From Lewinellaceae bacterium (lineage in GTDB: Bacteria > Bacteroidota > Bacteroidia > Chitinophagales > Saprospiraceae), in the NCBI GenBank assembly GCA_020636005.1, contig JACJYR010000004.1:434001-498000 (forward strand): 64,000 bases of DNA. Reading direction: 5' to 3'. The notes beneath the pieces were generated by a model. It saw only the letters and a list, made by a program, of their open reading frames with translations. It did not search any database and had not been told where the DNA came from. Below are positions 60,601 through 64,000 of this stretch, in pieces. Numbering within the stretch: the first letter of the stretch is position 1; the number at the start of each line of letters is the position of its first letter. Both the position numbers and the translations under genes were made by a program.

Positions 60601-61650
60601 GGAGCCTTCAACCAAACAGGCCAAATCTGGAATGTTGGTACCATCGCTGCGGGCGGCCAGGCTGCTTTAAAAATCTTTTTGTATAATGAATATGCCGAAC
60701 CCGTTTACCGCTACTTCGCCCAGGTAAGTGCCATGAACGAAGCGGATGTGGACTCTACTCCCGGTAATGCTTCATGCTGCACCCCAAACGAGGACGATGA
60801 GGCCGTCGTACCGCCGGGTCCTTGTAATATCCAAGCGGAGGTTTTGCAGGTTTTGGACTGTATCCCTAATGGAGGGCCTGTCGATGAATTAGTTTACGAA
60901 GTACAGGTTACTGGCTCCCTGGGTGGTTTCCACGGCTGGTACGGAGAGCCCGGGCCTGTTTATTCTTATGACGGTGATGCTATTTTTGAAAGGACAATAC
61001 CGAGATATGAGACTCGGCCAGACAATATTATTGACAACGCAGACCCGAAGTGCTCGACCAGCCTTTCTTTTCCGAAACCTGATTGCGACCCTTGCAGCTC
61101 CATCACCATCACCCCCGCCGCCGGCCAGATCACCATCGCCGGAGCGATCGCCCCGCACGTTTTGATAAAAGTCTTCAAGCCCAACTGGCAACTGGCCTTC
61201 GAGTGCCTCGACAACTGCCCGAATCCAGTGGTGGTGGATGGGCTGGCCAATGGCAACCACTACGTCCAGGTGAAATTGATTGACGCTGGCTGGGGCGAAA
61301 TCTGCTACCTGGAGCAGACGGTGAATGTGAGCAGCTTCGGAGGCGGCAACACCAATGCACTGGTTTTCAAGAACAAGCGCCAGCGCCTCGCTTTCGATAA
61401 AATCTACCCCAATCCGGCGCAGTATTTTGTCACCTTGGAAGTTTATTCGAAAGACGACCAGTCTGCCGTTTTTGACTTTTACGACCAGATGGGCCGCGCC
61501 GTCCATCAGGTAGAAATGGACTTGAAGGAAGGCCTCAACGAACTGCAAATGTTCGTGGGCGACTGGAAATCAGGTACTTACAATGTCATCGGCAGGGGAG
61601 AAGCTGGACTACCTGCGTATGGGCGGTTTTTGAAGGTGTGGGAGGAGTGA
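57643..61650 (+). CDS. Very large secreted protein with CARDB/DUF11 repeats and T9SS-type end
   Basis: 1335 residues with an N-terminal signal segment (VSNFLILGLIMAQ). Residues about 60-400 are propeller-like repeats (GGVVASRGTPTATDINLLKL; DGGFLLGGKLENSTEVFLMK). A carbohydrate-binding-type domain follows (NLLSNPGFESGLTGWSTSGD), then two alternating pairs of CARDB (LTVTNLQIPSVLTVGTSFNL; LTLANLQIPNSSVAMGAIL) and DUF11-like domains (WSNYPVKLTISNSGPQTATG; NNPIFFVTATVKNTGAQQAT) linked by acidic NEDDEA segments. A C-terminal sorting-domain-like end begins FDKIYPNPAQYFVTLEVYSK. No LQSPFF gene lies beside it. Probably a surface adhesin. Confidence 0.88.
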   Translation: MNKHFLFPAFAKTVIASCVSNFLILGLIMAQGWQQSYPTTSGYSIETLGTNFTANLKNGLANSFFTANGSDGSLVSLTPSAPDCDLAPYGVGDLRVSSTEFFDRELTTANDLRIRRLKLTVNTCTISQTVFDQTYDLPVAEAVYIANMAYEPSLQALFIGGTLQLTPIGSATQYRYFIKKINAMTGAEAWSYQSPVLTIPGFVPNFKLWLATFEGGVVASRGTPTATDINLLKLDANGQLVFDQLFGSPLTLLNSIAETVNGDLDIRTFKASVSGPGDAPGFQRMSATGSPVYQASPAAILNSYLGSFQYLLTLSVHIPLINDEVLLVGKNSGTIGTPGVFLIKLGSSGQALWTKFYPGLLADFTHAVQTADGGFLLGGKLENSTEVFLMKTDANGEITPPATCAGNLLSNPGFESGLTGWSTSGDVTISTVANTGINAAKVGGMGYGSVGQVLPTTPGKNYKAKVWAKSSGDYSSQHVEIRFLNASFMSIPLIGQAQNITQNYSEQTLFATAPGNAAYVYALAWKDGSGSIEVDDWCLTIDDSNSSLPDLTVTNLQIPSVLTVGTSFNLSCVVQNIGTADAPSTELLVNALPNSLAVIPVPALAIGQEVTINQSIAVPLSAVLGQANLYAQVDAVTQSITELSETNNYATAPVEFVSGGSGQIDLSLVAQQLTATPAQWSNYPVKLTISNSGPQTATGVKVKFAKPNGVVYVGGNEFTASQGTFNPNGDEVWTVGNIPANGSATLTVNYFLLNASAPVAYAQVTAANETDSDSSPGNGTPPSANEDDEASTGGGGPPNQTPDLTLANLQIPNSSVAMGAILNYNFDAANIGTGAVPGNFTIKSYISTDQTLSANDIQDGTIPTGNYGVGFSVQNVAGASTIPASLAAGQYYLIVKIDADNAIAEGNENNNTIAKLFTVTGSVQNPDLQLSLETDASEIWPNNPIFFVTATVKNTGAQQATGVEVTLSGLQGAALANSNFPPVASQGAFNQTGQIWNVGTIAAGGQAALKIFLYNEYAEPVYRYFAQVSAMNEADVDSTPGNASCCTPNEDDEAVVPPGPCNIQAEVLQVLDCIPNGGPVDELVYEVQVTGSLGGFHGWYGEPGPVYSYDGDAIFERTIPRYETRPDNIIDNADPKCSTSLSFPKPDCDPCSSITITPAAGQITIAGAIAPHVLIKVFKPNWQLAFECLDNCPNPVVVDGLANGNHYVQVKLIDAGWGEICYLEQTVNVSSFGGGNTNALVFKNKRQRLAFDKIYPNPAQYFVTLEVYSKDDQSAVFDFYDQMGRAVHQVEMDLKEGLNELQMFVGDWKSGTYNVIGRGEAGLPAYGRFLKVWEE

Positions 61651-61680
61651 TTCACAAATGGGCTTTTTCCAAAAGCGGCT

Positions 61681-61815
61681 TTACTGCGTGGGTGTACCCC
61701 GATACTTATTCGGTGCAATGTTCACCCCCTGCTTGAAATATCGGCTAAAATGCTGTGGGTGCTGAAACCCTAACTCATACGCCACCTCGCTGACGAATTT
61801 GGCGGGGTCAAAATT
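61681..61815 (-). pseudogene. Orphan C-terminal fragment of an AraC regulator
   Basis: About 44 codons: LNFDPAKFVSEVAYELGFQH, PQHFSRYFKQGVNIAPNKYR, GTPTQ and stop at 61681. Same piece of the AraC fold as at 44614-44729 and same orientation. It starts exactly where the BNR lipoprotein gene ends, so both look like the two sides of one deletion. Confidence 0.8.
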
Positions 61816-62828
61816 CAGCACCCCCCGTCCATAGCCACTGCATAGACCACGTTCTCGGAAACGGACAGGTTAAATACTTTTTTCCCGATGGAGGGTTTCA
61901 GGAGTTCCCATGATTTCCCATTGTCGGCAGAGCGGAAAATGCCGTCGGGGTGGCCGCAAAGGAAGTACTTGCCCACCTGTTTGATGGAAGCAATGAGCAT
62001 GGACGGCGGCAGGCCCGCATCAATGACCTGCCAGGTTTTGCCGCCATCGGTGGAGGTGCGCACCCGCCTCGTCTCCGACTCGGTGTTGTAGGTGATGGCA
62101 GCGAATCCGCCCTCTATGACTTCCACGGCGATGCCGACGCCGCCCTCGCTTATCACCAAGTCCCAGTGCCCACCGCCGTCGGTGGAGCGCAGGATGCCCC
62201 CTTGGTTCGTGCAGAGCAATACGCCGTTTGACTCCACGATATGTATCACCCAGCCATCCTCCACGACGTGCTTCCAGGTCTTTCCACCATCGGCAGATTT
62301 GAAAAGACCATTTTCGCAGCCGATGAAAAGGGCCCCGTCTTTTGCTTCAAAAACAGAGTGAATCGAATGCTCCTCGAAGTCCGTGAACATGGGCATCCAA
62401 ATATCTGTGTTGTATAATTTTTGGAAAAAACCGCCGCTATAGTTGACAGCAAATACCCCCGCCTGACCTGCGGAAACGATGTTGCTGTGAGGATTCAGGG
62501 AAATTTCTTTGTCCCAAACCGGGGTCACGGCAGTCGTGCTGCTGCGATAGACGCCATTTTCAGCACCTAAAAAAAGCCCGTCGTCACTTGCAAAAAACCG
62601 CTGTGCCTGCAACCCTTCCGGCAGTCCTGCGCTGATGTCATGCCACGTCTGCCCGCCGTCTGCGGATTGGAAAATGATGTTGGTGGCGACCAGCTTGGTG
62701 CATCCAGTCTTGGCGGCAGGCGATGAAAGGGCAAGTCCTACGGCCATTGGCAAACCGTTCTCCTGAATTTGCTGACAAGCAACAAGGCTTAGAAAAATAA
62801 GCGAAAAAGCAAGGTGGAAACTGCGCAT
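61815..62828 (-). CDS. BNR/sortilin-type repeat lipoprotein, probably 3'-truncated
   Basis: 337 residues from the ATG at 62828, whose product begins MRSFHLAFSLIFLSLVAC, a lipoprotein signal with lipobox LVAC. Asp-box (BNR) repeats of a beta propeller follow: SADGGQTWHD, SADGGKTWKH, STDGGGHWDL, STDGGKTWQV, SADNGKSWEL. The protein stops at VVYAVAMDGGC, in the middle of what should be another blade, and the DNA passes directly into an AraC fragment, so the last part is probably lost. The remaining propeller might still fold. Role: surface-exposed binding or glycan recognition is typical. Four TTACACC words lie upstream. Confidence 0.8.
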   Translation of the reverse strand: MRSFHLAFSLIFLSLVACQQIQENGLPMAVGLALSSPAAKTGCTKLVATNIIFQSADGGQTWHDISAGLPEGLQAQRFFASDDGLFLGAENGVYRSSTTAVTPVWDKEISLNPHSNIVSAGQAGVFAVNYSGGFFQKLYNTDIWMPMFTDFEEHSIHSVFEAKDGALFIGCENGLFKSADGGKTWKHVVEDGWVIHIVESNGVLLCTNQGGILRSTDGGGHWDLVISEGGVGIAVEVIEGGFAAITYNTESETRRVRTSTDGGKTWQVIDAGLPPSMLIASIKQVGKYFLCGHPDGIFRSADNGKSWELLKPSIGKKVFNLSVSENVVYAVAMDGGC

Positions 62829-62879
62829 GATATTGAATTTTGTTGGTGAAAGAATGGGGCAAAGTTGCGGGAGGGGAAA

Positions 62880-62927
62880 GGTGTAATGCGAATTTTGGGT
62901 GTAAAAGGGTGTAAAGGAGGTGTAAAA
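62880..62927 (-). promoter_or_regulatory. Four TTACACC iterons upstream of the BNR gene
   Basis: On the plus strand GGTGTAA occurs at 62880, 62898, 62908 and 62919; the last three are spaced 10 and 11 bp, about one helical turn. They lie 52-99 bp before the BNR start codon, a place where an activator would bind. Confidence 0.45.
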
Positions 62928-62950
62928 GATGGGGGTTATGAAGGTAGATT

Positions 62951-63055
62951 TTATCCTTCGCCCACCATTTTTAAGATACCACCGAACAATTTGGGATGGA
63001 GTTGCCCAATTTGGATGAGATTGGTGACTGGAGAGGTGTCGCTGACGATTATCAT
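62951..63055 (-). pseudogene. Truncated DUF3368/PIN-domain toxin
   Basis: 34 codons begin MIIVSDTSPVTNLIQIGQLH, the N terminus of DUF3368 PIN-like toxins with the first catalytic Asp, then end in unrelated residues and a TAA at 62951. The start overlaps the antitoxin stop by four bases (ATGA). The catalytic rest of the PIN domain is missing, so the toxin is inactive. Confidence 0.75.
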
Positions 63056-63297
63056 GCGTTGGGTTGAATGCCGAGGTTTTCCAAATCCTTTTCAAAATCC
63101 TTCATATCATAGTGGATATACACGTCCCGTTTCGCCAGTTCTTTCTGGAAGGCGATTTGCCCCAGCCCCGCCAGCCGTTTTGCCTGTCCCATCGTCAGCC
63201 GCTTTTTTTCGTATAGATAGACGGCGAGTTCCAACCTTAGTTGTTCCGGCGTCATGTGGATTTGCTCCATGACCTGATTGGGAATATCTATGACCAT
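63052..63297 (-). CDS. UPF0175-family antitoxin
   Basis: 81 residues from the ATG at 63297 (a TTG start six codons upstream is less likely). MVIDIPNQVMEQIHMTPEQL, RLELAVYLYEKKRLTMGQAK, RLAGLGQIAFQKELAKRDVY is the UPF0175 pattern: a short strand, helices and an AGL-type helix-turn-helix-like centre. These proteins are usually the antitoxin upstream of a DUF3368 PIN toxin, and here the remnant of just such a toxin follows with a four-base overlap. With the toxin dead, the gene may be a leftover or still give protection against related toxins. Confidence 0.8.
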   Translation of the reverse strand: MVIDIPNQVMEQIHMTPEQLRLELAVYLYEKKRLTMGQAKRLAGLGQIAFQKELAKRDVYIHYDMKDFEKDLENLGIQPNA

Positions 63298-63610
63298 TGT
63301 CTTATTTTTTTCCAAAGTTACGGGATTGTTGCCGGATTCAGAATGGGAGAAATGAAATACCTAATGAACGCATTTTACTGTCTTTTTTACTGGTTTAAAA
63401 TACAGCTTTATTCAACCCATCCATGTTGTGCAAGCCCAACGGGGATATAAATAGGTAAATCCGTAATCGGTATAACAAGCAAGCGAATAAGCAGGAAGAC
63501 TTTTTATGAATGGAGCCTTGCAGACCACCCGCTATAAAATTCTCACCATCAATCATTTGACTGGTCATTTCAACTGGCGCAAATTTTTTTCAAAAAATCT
63601 TCAAAAAAAC
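63298..63610. other. Gap without a supported gene
   Basis: Upstream region of the divergent antitoxin and ArsR genes. I see no gene or strong structure in it apart from the operator at its right end. Confidence 0.6.
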
Positions 63611-63657
63611 TTGCGCAACTAATTGGTTGCGCATACATTTGCAACCAATTAGTTGCG
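63611..63657 (+). promoter_or_regulatory. Promoter with built-in palindromic ArsR operator
   Basis: A perfect 17-bp inverted repeat, CGCAACTAATTGGTTGC at 63614-63630 and its mirror at 63641-63657, with a ten-base centre. A -33 TTG (63611-63613), a 20-base spacer and a -7 TACATTTG (63634-63641) form a full promoter around the left arm. A repressor bound here would block the polymerase. The start codon follows at 63675. Confidence 0.85.
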
Positions 63658-63674
63658 AATAAAAATACACGACC

Positions 63675-64000
63675 ATGCGCAGAGACGTTTTTCAAGCCAT
63701 CGCCGACCCGACCCGCCGGGCCATTTTGAGCCTGCTGCTGGTGCAGGGCATGACCCCCAATGCGCTCGCCGACCATTTTGACAGCACCCGGCAAGCGGTG
63801 TCCAAACACCTTCAAATCCTGACCGAATGCGAACTGGTGAAGCCAGAGCAGCAGGGCAGGGAGATTTATTACAAAATTGAAATTGACAAAATGAAAGAGA
63901 TTGACCAATGGCTGGAACAGTTTCGCAAGGTTTGGGAACAGCGCTTCAACCAACTCGATGAATTACTTCAAACTTTAAAATCTAAAAAAAATGACAAGTG
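63675..64000 (+). CDS. ArsR-family transcriptional regulator (runs off the window)
   Basis: 108 codons visible. Winged helix-turn-helix: MRRDVFQAIADPTRRAILSL, then NALADHFDSTRQAVSKHLQI and LVKPEQQGREIYYKIEI. No metal-binding Cys are seen, so it belongs to the non-metal ArsR group that is usually paired with an SRPBCC (AHSA1-like) gene. An ATG at 63991 near the edge, out of frame, is probably the start of that next gene. The palindrome in its promoter is the likely autoregulatory operator. Confidence 0.9.
   Translation, partial: MRRDVFQAIADPTRRAILSLLLVQGMTPNALADHFDSTRQAVSKHLQILTECELVKPEQQGREIYYKIEIDKMKEIDQWLEQFRKVWEQRFNQLDELLQTLKSKKNDK

Overview
The window looks like a piece of a Bacteroidota chromosome, most probably of the Saprospiria (Haliscomenobacter/Lewinella-like) type; the genus is a guess. 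Evidence: several large secreted proteins end in type IX secretion (T9SS) C-terminal sorting domains, some promoters fit the Bacteroidota TTG-N20-TAnnTTTG pattern, ribosome binding sites are weak, and there are TPR-CHAT proteins, WG-repeat/TonB proteins and S74-chaperone surface proteins. No tRNA, rRNA, CRISPR array or intact insertion sequence was seen.

Layout. 0-12 kb: a TPR-CHAT protease locus. A secreted TPR-CHAT protein (minus) is divergent from an operon of an ECF sigma factor, a membrane protein with an anti-sigma-like N terminus and a lipoprotein with an HExxH zinc-protease motif. Nearby are a PDZ protein, a coiled-coil protein and the truncated start of a second CHAT paralogue. 12-29 kb: secreted adhesin-like proteins (a 42-unit beta-roll repeat protein with S74 domain, a T9SS protein with nine Cys-rich repeats), lipoproteins and two members of a cytoplasmic protein family called here LQSPFF, after its N-terminal motif. 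29-39 kb: metabolism, with a uridine kinase, an SSS symporter plus a 40-residue membrane peptide, an aspartate-carbamoyltransferase-like enzyme, a transglutaminase-like protein, a hydantoinase/carbamoylase-type M20 hydrolase and an asparagine synthetase; long imperfect palindromes sit in several of its intergenic gaps. 39-45 kb: a worn region with AraC regulators (one intact, one chimeric, one fragment), an SDR oxidoreductase, a K+ channel followed by a broken LCIB-like carbonic anhydrase gene, and a methyltransferase remnant. 45-62 kb: a tandem series of large T9SS surface proteins. 62-64 kb: a BNR-repeat lipoprotein, an antitoxin whose PIN toxin is truncated, and an ArsR regulator with an operator lying in its promoter.

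The most interesting pattern is the LQSPFF family. Five copies (four intact, one decayed) each lie head to head with a large secreted-protein gene. Four of the five secreted partners share a promoter-like box, (G/C)A(C/T)TTTTG followed by a common stretch. This suggests a repeated two-gene module, a cytoplasmic helical protein plus a surface/T9SS protein, that has been duplicated and is partly decaying here. I know of no description of it. A second candidate system is the TPR-CHAT protease divergent from an ECF sigma/anti-sigma-like operon, which resembles in layout the CHAT/sigma logic known from type III-E CRISPR loci, but with a signal peptide on the CHAT protein and no CRISPR parts.

Much of the window shows decay by deletion: orphan AraC C-terminal halves, in-frame nonsense codons (carbonic anhydrase-like gene, transglutaminase/M20 pair), a truncated toxin and leftover gene ends. 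It reads as an accessory region under frequent recombination between paralogues.
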